From Chlorocebus sabaeus (taxonomy: Eukaryota > Chordata > Mammalia > Primates > Cercopithecidae), in contig NC_132910.1 in assembly GCF_047675955.1 (NCBI RefSeq), forward strand, positions 114,807,143 through 114,871,142: a DNA stretch of 64,000 nucleotides, written 5' to 3'. Below the pieces are notes generated by a model. It had not been told where the DNA came from and ran no database searches. It saw only the letters and a list, made by a program, of their open reading frames with translations. A program made the translations under genes and the position numbers. This document shows, piece by piece, positions 33,679 through 44,530 of the stretch; within the stretch, counting starts at the first letter, position 1; each line of letters starts with the position of its first letter.

Positions 33679-34604
33679 GCATGTATCAAACAAAGGTCTA
33701 ATATCCAGCATCTATAAGCAACATAAACAAATTTGCAAGAAAAAAAGTCCATTAAAAAGTGGACAAAGGACATAAACACCTTTTAAAAGAAGACATATAT
33801 GCAGCCAAGAAGCACATGAAAAAAAGATCAACATCACTGATCATTAGAAAAATGCAAATCAAAACCACAACATGATACCATCTAACACTAGTCAAAAAGA
33901 CTATTATCAAAAAGTCAAAAAATAATATGCTGGTGAGGTTGTGGAGAAAAAGGAAAGTTTTTACACTGTTGGTGGAAGTGTAAATTAATTCAGCCATTGT
34001 GGAAGACAGTGTGGCATTTCCTCAGAGACCTAAAGACAGAAATACCATTCAACCCAGAAATCTAATTACTGGGTATACACTCAAAGGAATATAAATGATT
34101 CTATTATAAACACACATGTATGTGCATGTTCATTGAAGTACTATTCACAATAGTAAAGACATAAAATCAACCTAAATGCCCTTCAATGATAGGCTGGATA
34201 AAGAAAATGTGGTACACATACACCATGAAATACAATGCAGCCATAGAAAAAAAAATGAGATCATGTATTTTATAGGGAAATGGATGGAGCTAGAGGCCAT
34301 TACCCTTAGCAAAGTAACACAGGAACAGAAAACCAAATGCTGCATATTCTCATTTATAAGTAGGAGCCAAATGATGAGAACACACGGACACATAGAGGGA
34401 AAGAACATACACTGGGGTCCTTTGAAGGGTGGAGGGTGAGAAGAGGGAGAGGATCAGGAAAAAAAAATTAATAGGTACTAAGCTTAATATCTGGGTGATA
34501 AAATAATCGGTACAACAACCCCCCATGACATAAGTTTGCTTATGTAACAAACCTGCACTTGTACCTCTGAACTTAAAAACTAAAAAAATAAATAAATAAA
34601 TAAA
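33679..34604 (+). mobile_element. L1 LINE, sense block, part 2 (3' end)
   Basis: Picks up the interrupted ORF2 (CAAAGGTCTAATATCCAGCA), passes the C-terminal cysteine-rich region (ACACTGTTGGTGGAAGTGTA), and ends with CTTAAAAACTAAAAAAATAA and an (AAAT)n tail at 34580-34604. Frames on both strands here are remnants or shadows. Confidence 0.93.
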
Positions 34605-34611
34605 GTCTGAT

Positions 34612-34722
34612 GATCTGATGATGGCTTTTAGTGCTTTTAACTTTCCTCTTAATACTGCTTTTGCTGCATCCCCCAGAGGTTTTGGTATGTTGTGTTCCTA
34701 TTTTCATTAATTCCAAAACATT
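34612..34722 (-). mobile_element. L1 fragment, inverted (ORF2, early RT region)
   Basis: About 110 bp that on the minus strand reads ACACAACATACCAAAACCTC, TGCAGCAAAAGCAGTATTAA, AGGAAAGTTAAAAGCACTAA, the region just after the L1 endonuclease. It is joined to plus-strand L1 starting about 1.2 kb further on in ORF2. Confidence 0.83.
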
Positions 34723-36283
34723 ATTTGATCATTACAATGTCCATACGGCCCAAAGACATTCACAGATTCAACACTATTCCCATTAAACTACCAATGTCAT
34801 TCTACACAGAATTAGAAAAAAAAGTATTCTGAAATGACTTGGAACCAAAGAGGAGCCCAAATAGCCAAAATAATTCTAGGCAAAGCTGGAGGCAGCACAC
34901 TACCTGACTTCAAACTATACTATAAGGCTAGAGTAAACAAAACAGCATGGTACTGCTACAGAAACAGATATGTAAACCAATGGAACAGAATAGAAAACTC
35001 AGAAATAAAGGAGTATAACTGCATCTGATCTTCAACAAGGCCAACAAAAACAAGCAATGAGAAAAGGACTCCTTATTCAATAAATGGTGCTGAGATAACT
35101 GTCTAGCCATATGCAGAAGAATGAAACTAGATCCTTACCTTTCACCATATATAAAAATTAACTCAAATGGATTAAAGATTTAAATGTAAGACCTCAAACT
35201 ATAAATATGTTAGAAGAAAACCTAGGAAATACCCTTTTTGACATTGGCCTTGGCAAAGAATTTTTGGCTAACTCCCCAAAAACAAATGCAAAAAAAACCC
35301 AAAATTGATAAATGGTCCTAATTAAAGAGCTCCTACACAGCAATGAAACTATCAATAAACAAACAATCTACAAAATGGGAGAAAATATCCTTAAACTATA
35401 CATCCGATAAAGGTGTAATGTCCAAAATCTATAAGGAACTTGGACAAATCAACAAGCAAAAATCAAGTAATCACATTAAAAATGGGCAAACCATATGAAC
35501 AGATACTTCTCAAAAGAAGACATACGAGCAGCAGAAAAACATGGAAAAATGCTTATTATCACTAATCAGAGACATGCAAATAAAACCACAATGAAAACCA
35601 TCTCACACCAATCAGAATGGTCATTACTAAAAAGTAAGAAAATTACAGATGCTAGTGAGCTTGTGGAGAAGAGGGAACACTTACACACTATTGGTGAGAA
35701 TGTAAATTAGTTCAGTCACTGTGGAATGCAGTATGTAGATTTCCCAAAGAACTTAAAACAGTGCTACCATTTTATCTAGCAATCCCATTACTGGACATAT
35801 ACCCAGAGGAAAATAAATCATTATCCAAAAAAGACACATGCACTTGTATGTTTATCACCATGAAATTTACAATAGAGAAGACTTGGAATTAACCTAGGTG
35901 GCTATCAATGGTTTACTGGATTGAAAAATGTGGTACATATACACTACAGAATACTATGCTGCTGTAAAAAAGCATAAAATCATATCCTTTGCAGAAAAAT
36001 GGAGAGAGCTTGAGGCCATAGTTCTAAGAGAACTAATGCAGGAACAGAAAACCAAATACTGCATATTCTCATTTATAAATGGGAACTAAACATGGAGCAT
36101 ACATTGACATTAATATGGGAACAACAGACACTGTGGACTACTACAGTGGGGAGGAAGAGAGAAGGGTGTGGATTGAAAAACTATCTTTCAAGTACTAAAC
36201 TCCCTGTCTGAGTGCAATATACCCATGCAGCAAACCTAAATATACACCCCCTATATCTAAAATAAAAGTTTAAATTAAGAAAA
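34723..36283 (+). mobile_element. L1 LINE, sense 3' block
   Basis: Plus ORF2 from CCATACGGCCCAAAGACATT (RT thumb) to the end, then a 3' UTR of older primate type, finishing ACACCCCCTATATCTAAAAT and AAAAGTTTAAATT without a long A tail. With 34612-34722 it probably forms a second 5'-inverted insertion. ORF2 remains are at 34834-35028 (LPDFKLYYKARVNKTAWYCY) and 35495-35710. Confidence 0.9.
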
Positions 36284-36540
36284 GAATTTCCTGTCATGAC
36301 ACAATGTTAAATGTGACAAATAAGTGATACATACAGGCCTTCAATAAAATCACTGTTAAAGTACCCTGTAAAAGTTGTACAGACCCCCACCCCAAGAGAT
36401 TTGAGATAGTCAGGAATTCAAAAGGATCCTTACCTAGAATTTTATTGGAACGTATATATGTATATACAACAAAGATTGGGATCATTTTAAAAACCGGCTA
36501 CTTGGGGATGTGGGAAAAGATTCAATGTGCATTGTTTGTA
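36284..36540. other. Unassigned stretch
   Basis: No repeat or gene recognised. Confidence 0.4.
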
Positions 36541-36672
36541 GAATGACTACATATTCTGATTTGCCTGGGATGGTCTACATGCACACCAGCTGCCCCACCA
36601 TCACATCTGGTGAGTTCTCCTTTCCCTCTGAAAAGTATCCCAGCTTAGATGACAAATTACATGCTCAACCTA
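36541..36672. mobile_element. Small non-autonomous DNA transposon, unresolved
   Basis: The ends are imperfect inverted repeats. The left end ACATATTCTGATTTGCCTGG, when complemented, aligns with the right end TATCCCAGCTTAGATGACAA followed by ATTACATG. The layout recalls a common hAT-type MER element ('...tttgcctgggac' ... 'gtcccggtttggatgataaatt'), but I cannot name it. Confidence 0.5.
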
Positions 36673-36842
36673 TAATTCTATAGGTTATTCATTTTGGAAG
36701 GATTTTTAAGAGGTATGAAGTGAATTCTCTTGCTGTATATTAATAAACAATTAAAGGCCTTCAAGGCAGGCAGAGTTACACAGTCTATTTCTATCAGGCT
36801 AAATGCTTCAATCCATTCTATTAAAATATTCAAACATGTAAT

Positions 36843-37171
36843 TGATATAGTTTGGCTGTGTCCCAAGGAAAATCTCAACTGAATTGTATCTCCAAGAATT
36901 CCCACAAGTTGTGGGAGGGACCTTTGGGGGCCTTTCCCCTACTGTTTGCGTGATAATGAATAAGTCTCATGAGATCTGACGGGTTTATCAAGGGTTTCTG
37001 CTTTTGCTGCTTTGTCATTTTCTCTTGCCACTGCCATGTAAAAAGAGCCTTTCACCTCCTGCCATGATTCTGAGGCCTCCCCAGCCATGTGGAACTGTAA
37101 ATCCAATTAAATCTTTTTTGTTCCCAGTTTCGAGTATGTCTTTATCAGTAGCAAGAAAACAAACTAATAGA
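36843..37171 (+). mobile_element. MST-type MaLR solo LTR with target duplication
   Basis: Starts TGATATAGTTTGGCTGTGTC, carries CCCACAAGTTGTGGGAGGGA, GATAATGAATAAGTCTCATG, GCCATGATTCTGAGGCCTCC and AAATCTTTTTTGTTCCCAGT, and ends AACAAACTAATAGA. GTAAT flanks it exactly on both sides (36838-36842 and 37172-37176), the five-base duplication expected for this class. No internal region, so it is a solo LTR. Confidence 0.94.
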
Positions 37172-37176
37172 GTAAT

Positions 37177-38304
37177 ACAAAAATCTGGTTTGACCTTTTT
37201 CAAATGTAAAAAATAGTAAGTAAGCAGCATTTTATCTCCTTTTCAAAGTAAAACATGTTCGATCAGTTGTATATGGTAATTTTAGTTTATAAAAACAATG
37301 ACCATCAATCACTGTTCTTGAAAGTGTTGGCATTATTTCTCAAACCTAAAAGAAATAGGAAACAAAAGAAAGAATAATTTTTCACTAGCAGTTGAGTGTT
37401 TTTGCATGGTCTATATTAGTTTTCACGAAACTTAGGTGAAAATTTATATTTTACTTACATTTCATTCTGAAACAAAAATAAATAGTGATTAAAATATGAT
37501 ACTATCAAATATTAAGAAAATGTTACAAACTAGATTTATCCTTAAGAAGTACAGCTATATTAATCTTGCATTTAATCAAAATATGTATTCTTTTATATAA
37601 TACAAATTTTTAAGTTAATAGTCATAAAGAAAATATAATGACAGTTTCCCAATTATTCCAGCTTGTCGTAATGAATACTTAAAATTTGGTTTTGTTCCTT
37701 TGAGATGTTTTGCTGATCTTAGCTCTTTTTATAAGATGTATCTTTACGTTGTTACTGACAACCCATAGCTTCCTAGTGGTAAACTTTGCTTTTAAAATTT
37801 CTCACCCTGTTTTGTGTTTCTGGCTCCTCCTGTAAGTATACACTATATGAAATAACAATTAACATTTTCCTTTCAAAATCCTGTACTCTGGTCCAAAAGA
37901 GAAGTATTTCATTGCATTTTTTAATGAATTTTTTAGTGCGGCAAGAAAGAAGAAATCATATCAAGTAGGTAAATCAAATGTCAATAATAAGATATGCATC
38001 TGTAGATATTTTTTAACACAGAAACCAAAAAAAAAAAAAAAAAAAAGAAGAAGCAGCAGAAATAAAAGCACTTGTGCTCTGAACTTTTAGCTAGTCAAAA
38101 TGACAATGAGTCATTTCTGACACGCAAAAGTCATGGCTCCTTTGCCATTTGACACATCAAAGGAGACATGCAGTGGGAGAGACACAGAAACTGCTGTTAC
38201 TAGGTCATAATTTGTTTTCTTTCAACAAATATTAAAAACATCATAATTTCCCATCATTTATTCATGTTTTCTAATCAGTGTTGTTTAGTACATAATGTCT
38301 TCTC
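37177..38304. other. Unassigned AT-rich stretch
   Basis: Contains a poly(A) run at 38027-38046 followed by GAAGAAGCAGCAG. The 60-residue frame 37786-37968 has no motif. Confidence 0.5.
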
Positions 38305-38312
38305 TAGAAACA

Positions 38313-38594
38313 AGACTAGGTGCAATGGCTCATGCCTGTAATGCTAGTACTTATGGAGGCAGAGGCAGATTTGAGACCAGCTTTGGCACCACGGTGAAAC
38401 CGTCTCTACAAAAAGTACAAAAATTAACTGGGTGTGGTGGTGTGTGTCTGCGGTACCAGCTACTCAGGAGGCTGAGGCAGGAGGATCACCTGAGTCCAGG
38501 AGTTTAAGGCTGCAGTGAGCCAGGATTATGCCACCACACTCCAGCCTGGATGGCAGAGTGAGACTCTGTCTCATAGAATAAAATAAAACAAAAA
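38313..38594 (+). mobile_element. Diverged AluJ-like
   Basis: ACTAGGTGCAATGGCTCATG to GCAGAGTGAGACTCTGTCTC, with a tail ATAGAATAAAATAAAAC. A short match TAGAAACA at 38305-38312 and 38595-38602 may be the target-site duplication. An internal deletion removes about 20 bp of the left arm. Confidence 0.92.
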
Positions 38595-38602
38595 TAGAAA
38601 CA

Positions 38603-39230
38603 GATAGAACTTTAAATGTTCCCATTATTTTCATTTCTCTAAAAGAAAATTTAAAGCATTATCCCCTTTTCAAAAATGACAGCACTAAAACCCTCAAGAA
38701 ATTTTCTCCAGTAAAAAAAAAAAAAACAAAAAACAAAAAAAAAAACTACATCAGTTTTTTTTTTTATATTCTAGATTTCATAGGAAAACACTGATGGATG
38801 AAGACATGTGTATTGAGTACCTATTAATAAAGGTTATTAGGTTATATTAGGCAACAGGGAAGATATAAAAATGTGTGAGAAATGTTTGCACCTGCCTGTA
38901 TTTGAACTGGTCATATAAGACAACAGGAACAATTAGCATATGATGTCAAATTAGTAGTAGTGATATCAAGTGCAATACAATTTCAGAGGAGAGAGCCTCA
39001 TGGTAACTGGTTTTAACATAGAGGATGAAAATGAGTGAGTTTTAAAAAATGGCAGAAAAAAATGGTAGAATTCACATAGTCAGAAGGAGAGAAGAAATTC
39101 CAGAAGAGGGGAAAAATAATGTTAACAAAGTCAGGAACAAAGTTTTCTTGAAGTACAGTGACTTGTACAGACATTATAAATAAGTTGTATTCATGAGCCG
39201 AGTTAATGAACAGGCAGATGAGTATTGGAA
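38603..39230. other. Unassigned stretch with A/T hairpin
   Basis: An A-rich run at 38714-38746 is followed after CTACATCAG by 11-12 T residues (38756-38766), able to fold on itself. No gene; frame 39013-39279 (minus) crosses into the L1 and has no domain. Confidence 0.5.
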
Positions 39231-39706
39231 GTGTGTGTTCATTGTGGCACTGTTTGCAATAGCAAAGACTTAGAACCAACCCAAATTCCCATCAATGATA
39301 GATTGGATAAAGAAAATGTGGCAGATATACACCATGGAATACTATACAGCCATAAAAAGGATGAGTTCATGTCCTTTGCAAGGACATGGATGAAGCTGGA
39401 AACCATCATTCTCAGCAAAGTAACACAAAAACAGAAAACCAAACACCGAATGTTCTCACTTATAAGTGGGAGTTGAACAAAGAGAACACATGGACACAGG
39501 GAGGGGAACATCACACAGTGGGGTCTGTCGGCGGGGTGGGCGGTGGGGGTCAAGGGGAGGGATAGCATTAGGAGAAATACCCAACGCAGATGACAGGTTG
39601 ATAGGTGCAGCAAACCACCATGGCACATGGATACCTGTGCAACAAACCTGCACATGTACCCCAGAACTTAAAGTTTAATAAAAATAAATAAATAAATAAG
39701 CAAACA
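39231..39706 (+). mobile_element. 5'-truncated L1PA insertion (~475 bp)
   Basis: Starts GTGTTCATTGTGGCACTGTT in the ORF2 C-terminus and ends CCCCAGAACTTAAAGTTTAA with an (AAAT)n tail. The 138-residue minus frame 39239-39655 and the plus frames are L1 antisense or remnant. A G-rich 3' UTR tract lies at 39518-39560. No clear target-site duplication. Confidence 0.94.
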
Positions 39707-39825
39707 AACAGAATATAAAGGCCTCTGAATACCAGCTAAAGGTTTTCACATCATCCTGCAGGTAATTAAACACCACTAAATTTTGATGCATGGTAATATG
39801 CTGAATACACTATTTTAGAAAGCTT

Positions 39826-40066
39826 TTGTTGTTGTTGTTTGGTTTGGTTTGGTTTTTGAGACAGAGTCTTGCTGTGTCGCCAGGCTGGAGAGCAGCGGCT
39901 CAATTTTGGCTCACTGCAACCTCTGACTCCCTGGTTCAAGCGACTCTCCTGCCTCAGCCCCTTAGCTAGGATTACAGGCACGCGCCACCATGTCCAGCTA
40001 ATTTTCATATTTTTAGTAGAGATGGGGTTTCACCATGTTTGTCAGATGGTCTCAATCTCCTGCCCT
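39826..40066 (-). mobile_element. 5'-truncated Alu (antisense)
   Basis: From a T/G-rich tail (TTGTTGTTGTTTGGTTTGGT) through GAGACAGAGTCTTGCTGTGT to ATGGTCTCAATCTCCTGCC. The first ~45 Alu bases are missing. Frames on both strands are shadows. Confidence 0.94.
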
Positions 40067-40489
40067 AATAATAAGCATTATTCCCTGAGATCTTGCTATA
40101 TATCAATTGTTTGGCTAGGAACTTTCCATAAGTATTTCATTTTGAAAGTAATTTTTGAAATAAATAACTACAATGCAAACTAGTTAGCATGCCTCCAACC
40201 TTCCCATGCCAATAACCTGTAATCGGAGAATACCTGAAGCCTTCCCTTTCCTTCACTACAAAGCTTTTCCACTGCCTTTAAGTCTCTGACTGTCTTTGAG
40301 TCTCTGCCAAAAGCAAGGGATGGTGGTTTTTCTCTTGCTGCAAGTTCTGAATAAGTATCCTGTGTTTGCTCTCATTCAAGAGGTTGGTTGTCCATTTCCA
40401 GAGTATGTAACACATACACCGTTTTAGAGTAAAAAAGAAAAAAAAAAAAACTGTATCATATCCTTGAAAATAATAATAAATATTCATTG
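40067..40489. other. Unassigned stretch
   Basis: No gene or repeat recognised; a poly(A) run lies at 40437-40450. Confidence 0.45.
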
Positions 40490-40790
40490 ATTCACTCTAA
40501 TTCAGGAAATTTATCCCCAGGAAATTAATATAAATGGCAATAAAAACTAATCTAAATACTTTTTGTTTCATTATTTATAATATTGAAAAATTAAAGCCAA
40601 CACGTCTAAAAATAGGTAGTTGGTTAAACGAATTGTGGTAATAAACAAAATGAAATACTATGTAGTCATTTAAAAGTATGCAGTAAAGGAGTATTTATAG
40701 ACATGGAAAAATTTGTTACATCTTGAAAAGAAATGAAAACAGGTTATGTACGCATGCTAACAAATGGGACCATTATTAGTTTTAAATGGA
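40490..40790 (+). mobile_element. Decayed L1M ORF2 3' fragment
   Basis: Ordered degenerate matches: TTTCATTATTTATAATATTG, AAAATAGGTAGTTGGTTAAA, TGTGGTAATAAACAAAATGA, AATACTATGTAGTCATTTAA, GACATGGAAAAATTTGTTAC. This order is typical of the old L1M ORF2 end. Confidence 0.72.
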
Positions 40791-41245
40791 TCTTTAGTGG
40801 TTTCTCCTAAATGGCTTTGGTTAGATAAAATTCATGTTTTCTTCATTTTGTAAATATATATACTATATGTAAATTTATTTAAAAAAATTTTATCTGAATA
40901 TAATTTCTTATAAAATATATTTTATAATCATAAAATAATTTCTTACAAAAATGTCACCCTGGAATGTACTTATATGTGGTCCAACCAATTTCCTGGTTTG
41001 TAATGCTGACACTATGTGCACATTATATTTGATGACATCTGCCTTAAATGATAAAACAGATCGGTAATTATATAACTTTCTTTAAAACACGAAAAATCCA
41101 GGAAAGCAGCCTCTGTTATCTCAGGCTTTTTTATTTGAATCATCTATTCCAAAGGAAACAGCAAAAGTGTTAGGACGTTAGAAACAATAAATTTAATAGC
41201 ATCACAGAACTGACAAGATAGTAAGAAATTACTGAGCTTCATTCA
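40791..41245. other. Unassigned AT-rich stretch
   Basis: No diagnostic motif seen. Confidence 0.45.
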
Positions 41246-41650
41246 ATTGGAAGTATACTTCCATTCTTCAACCTAAACTATATCCACACCCTTTTGTCAT
41301 GTAGTGACCTCCTGTTCTAGTTCTGGTTTCACTATGCAGCTTGCTTCAGGCCAATGGGATATTAGCAAACATGTTGTAAACAATATCTTGAAGGGTACTT
41401 GTATGATTAGCTTTGCTCACTCATGTCCTCTATAATCACCAAGAGAGGGATTCATCCAGGCTAGTCCTATGGAGCCCCAGGGTGGGGATGACAGCCATAA
41501 GGAGCACAGTCAGATCAGCATCATGTCAGCTGAGGCCATCCTCACCTGACATCAGACATATGTGCAATATATGCTTAATGTTGTACATCATTAAGGTACC
41601 GTGGTTATTTGTTACAAGCCATTATTATGGTAATAGATAACTGATACCTA
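41246..41650 (+). mobile_element. MLT1 MaLR LTR
   Basis: 5' half: GTCATGTAGTGACCTCCTGT, CAGGCCAATGGGATATTAGC. Centre: CATCCAGGCTAGTCCTATGG and GCTGAGGCCATCCTCACCTG. 3' end: TGGTTATTTGTTACAAGCCA then AATAGATAACTGATACC. The plus frame 41413-41640 has no known product. Confidence 0.78.
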
Positions 41651-42300
41651 GGTCAAAGTCTAAGTGATAGTTGAAATCCTGATGCTAACTGAATCTCTGA
41701 GCTCTATTTGGTCTTTAGGACATTTGCCAAATTGAATTAACGTATGCTTTTATTTTAATATGCCCAAGGTAGGGTTGTAGTCTAAGATGCCATCTCCCCT
41801 TAGACCTAAAGCCCCAAAAGTTATGTGCTGAGGCTGAAATGAACTCATGTCATGAACTGAACCTATCTCCCTCTAGACACATATGCATATAGGAGCCTAT
41901 AAGAAAAAGTTACTTAAGTGATAAGCAGCATAGATACAGCCACTGACTGTATATCATATGGATTTGAACCCAAATTCATGTCAACAGGATGCAATTAACT
42001 TGTAGCCATGAATGTAGTTAAAAGCGTTTCCTGAAACTAGTGATACAGGTTTTTGGTAGGTGCTTAATAGAAGTGCTTGGTCAAATTCCTCTTTGAAAAA
42101 AGACAACTTTCGTTCTAGGACACAAAGATTTCGAACAAATAATTTTCTAACAACAACAACAATAAGCAGCCCATCAGAAAAAAAACAAACAAATTGGAAT
42201 CAAGTACATTAGAAAATAAGGAAGAATGAGCAAAAAATAAAACATTAAAGTGTGTAAGAAGACTTTGAAAAACAAAATATTAGAGCTCAATGAATCAGCT
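41651..42300. other. Unassigned stretch
   Basis: No gene. 42150-42300 is A-rich and unique-looking up to the L1 start. Confidence 0.45.
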
Positions 42301-42510
42301 TGAAGAAAAGGTCTTCGATAAAATTCAACACCCCTTCCTGCTAAAAACTGTCAATAAACTAGTAAATGGAACATATCTCAAAATAATAAGAACTATTTAT
42401 GACAAATCCACAGCCAATATCATATTTAATGGGCAAAAATTGGAAGCATTCCCTTTGAAAACTCCATAAGACTAGGATGCCCTTTCTCACCACTCCTATT
42501 CAACATAGTA

Positions 42511-42756
42511 TTGAAAGTTCTGGCCAGGGCAATCAGGCAAGAGAAAGAAATAAAAGGTATTCAAACAGGAAGAAAGGAAGTCAAATTGTCTCTGTTTGCA
42601 GAGGACATGGTTATATATTTAGAAAACCCCACTGCCTCAGCCCCAAATCTCCTTAAGCTGATAAGAAACTTAAGCAAAGTCTCAGGATACAAAACCAACG
42701 TGCAAAATTCACAAGCATTCCTATACACCAATAACAAACAGAGAGCCAAATCATGA
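42511..42756 (+). pseudogene. L1 ORF2 RT palm piece with altered catalytic motif
   Basis: KVLARAIRQEKEIKGIQTGR then VKLSLFAEDMVIYLENP. The RT active-site box is FADD in L1; here it is FAED, the first of the two metal-binding aspartates being glutamate. The frame stops at QRAKS, where the family would continue. RT motif A region lies just upstream but out of frame. Confidence 0.88.
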
Positions 42757-43457
42757 GTGAACCCCATTCACAATTGCTACAAAGAGAATTAAATACCTAG
42801 GAATACAACTTACTAGGGATATGAATGACCTCTTCAAGGAGAACTACAAATCACTGCTAAAGGAAATGAGAGGACACAAACAAATGGAAAAACATTCCAT
42901 GCTCATGGATAGGAAGAACCAATATTGTGAAAATGGCCATACTTCCCAAAGTAATTTATAGATTCAATAATATCCCCCTCAAGCCACCACTGACTTTCTT
43001 CACAGAATTAGAGAAAACTACTTTCAATTTCATATGGAACCAATAAAGAACCTGTAAAACCCAGACAATCCTAAGTAAAAAGAACAAAGTTAGAGACATC
43101 ACGCTACCTGACTTCAAACTATACTACAAGTTTACAATAACCCAAAGATCATGGCACTGGGACCAAAACAGATATATAGACCAATGGAACAGAACAGAGT
43201 CCTCAGAAATGATGCCACATATCTGCAACCATCTGATCTTTGACAAACCTGACAAAAACAAGTAATGGGGAAAAGATTCCCTGTTTAATAAATGGTGTTG
43301 GCAAAAGTAGCTAGCCATATGCAGAAAACTGAAACTGGACCCCTTCCTTACACCTTATACAAAAATTAACTGAAGATAGATTAAAGACTTAAACATAAGA
43401 CCTAAAACCATAAAAACCCTAGAAGAATACCTAGGCAATACCATTCAGGATATAGGC

Positions 43458-44204
43458 ATGGGCAAAGACTTCACGACTAAAACAACAAAAGCAAAGGCAA
43501 CGAAAGCCAAAATTGACACATGGGATCTAATTAAACTAAAGAGTTTCTGCAGAGCAAAAGAAACTAGCATCAGAGTGAACAGGCAACCTAAAGAATGGGA
43601 GAAAATTTTTGTAATCTATTCATCCGACAAAGGGCTAATATCTAGAATCCACAAAGAACTTAAACAAATTTACAAGAAACAAAACAACCCCATCAAAAAG
43701 TGGGTGAAGGATATGAACAGACACATCTCAAAAGAAGACTTCTATGCAGCAAACAGACATATGAGAAAAAATTCATCATCTCTGGTCATTAGAGAAATGC
43801 AAATCAAAACCACAATGAGATACCATCTCACACCAGTTAGAATGGCAATCATTAAAAAGTCAGGACACAACAGATGTTGGGGTGCATGTGGAGGAATAGA
43901 AACACTTTTACACTGTTGGTGGGACTGTAAACTAGTTCAACCATTGTGGAAGACAGTGTGGCAATTCCTCAAAGACCTAGAACCAGAAATACCATTTGAC
44001 CCAGTCATCCCATTACTGGGTATATACCCAAAGGATTATAAATCATTTCACTATAAAGACACTAGCACACATATGTTTATTGCAGCACTGTTCACAATAG
44101 CAAAGACTTGGAAACCATCTAAATGCCCATCAATGACAGACTGGATAAAGAAAATGTGGTACATATACACCATGGAATACTATGCAGCCATAAGAAAAGG
44201 ATGA
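43458..44204 (+). pseudogene. L1 ORF2 C-terminal piece, 248 residues
   Basis: Covers the ORF2p C-terminal region: KIDTWDLIKLKSFCRAKETS, KGLISRIHKELKQIYKKQNN, the cysteine-rich motif CWGACGGIETLLHCWWDCKL (about residues 142-161), DLEPEIPFDPVIPLLGIYPK, and TMEYYAAIRKG followed by a stop. L1HS-type ORF2 runs about 40 residues further here, so this copy ends early. Expression is not expected: the upstream ORF2 is broken and the L1 promoter is absent. Confidence 0.9.
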
Positions 44205-44530
44205 GTTCATGTCCTTAGCAAGGACATGAAACTGGAAACCACCATTCTCAGCAAACTAACACAAGAACAGAAAACCAAACACTGCATGTTCTCACTCATA
44301 AATGGGAGTTGAACAATGAGAACACAGGGACACAGAGAGGGGAACATCACACAGCAGGGCCTGTTGCAGGTGGGGGCAGGGGGAAGGATAGCATTAGGAT
44401 AAATACCTAATGTAGATGACGGGTTGATGGGTGCAACAAACCACCGTGGCACGTGTATACATATGTAACAAACTTGCAAGTTCTTCACATATACCCCAGA
44501 ACTTAAAGTTTAATAAATAAATATTTTTTT

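Larger units (their letters stand above)
42305..44530 (+). mobile_element. 5'-truncated L1PA/PB insertion (~2.2 kb)
   Basis: The longest colinear L1 in the window. It starts in the RT palm (AAGGTCTTCGATAAAATTCA) and runs through ORF2 and the 3' UTR to CCCCAGAACTTAAAGTTTAA and an A/T-rich tail. No inversion. A target-site duplication is not obvious. Multiple stops and indels. Confidence 0.95.

Noticed and set aside
32837..34604. Two separate L1 insertions head to head with 31393-32836
   Set aside because: The block edges are adjacent in L1 and only one tail exists, so a single twin-primed insertion is simpler.
39239..39655. 138-residue minus-strand open frame
   Set aside because: It is entirely the antisense of an L1 ORF2/3' UTR piece; the same antisense words recur at 25817-26047, 44207-44488 and 48702-48956.
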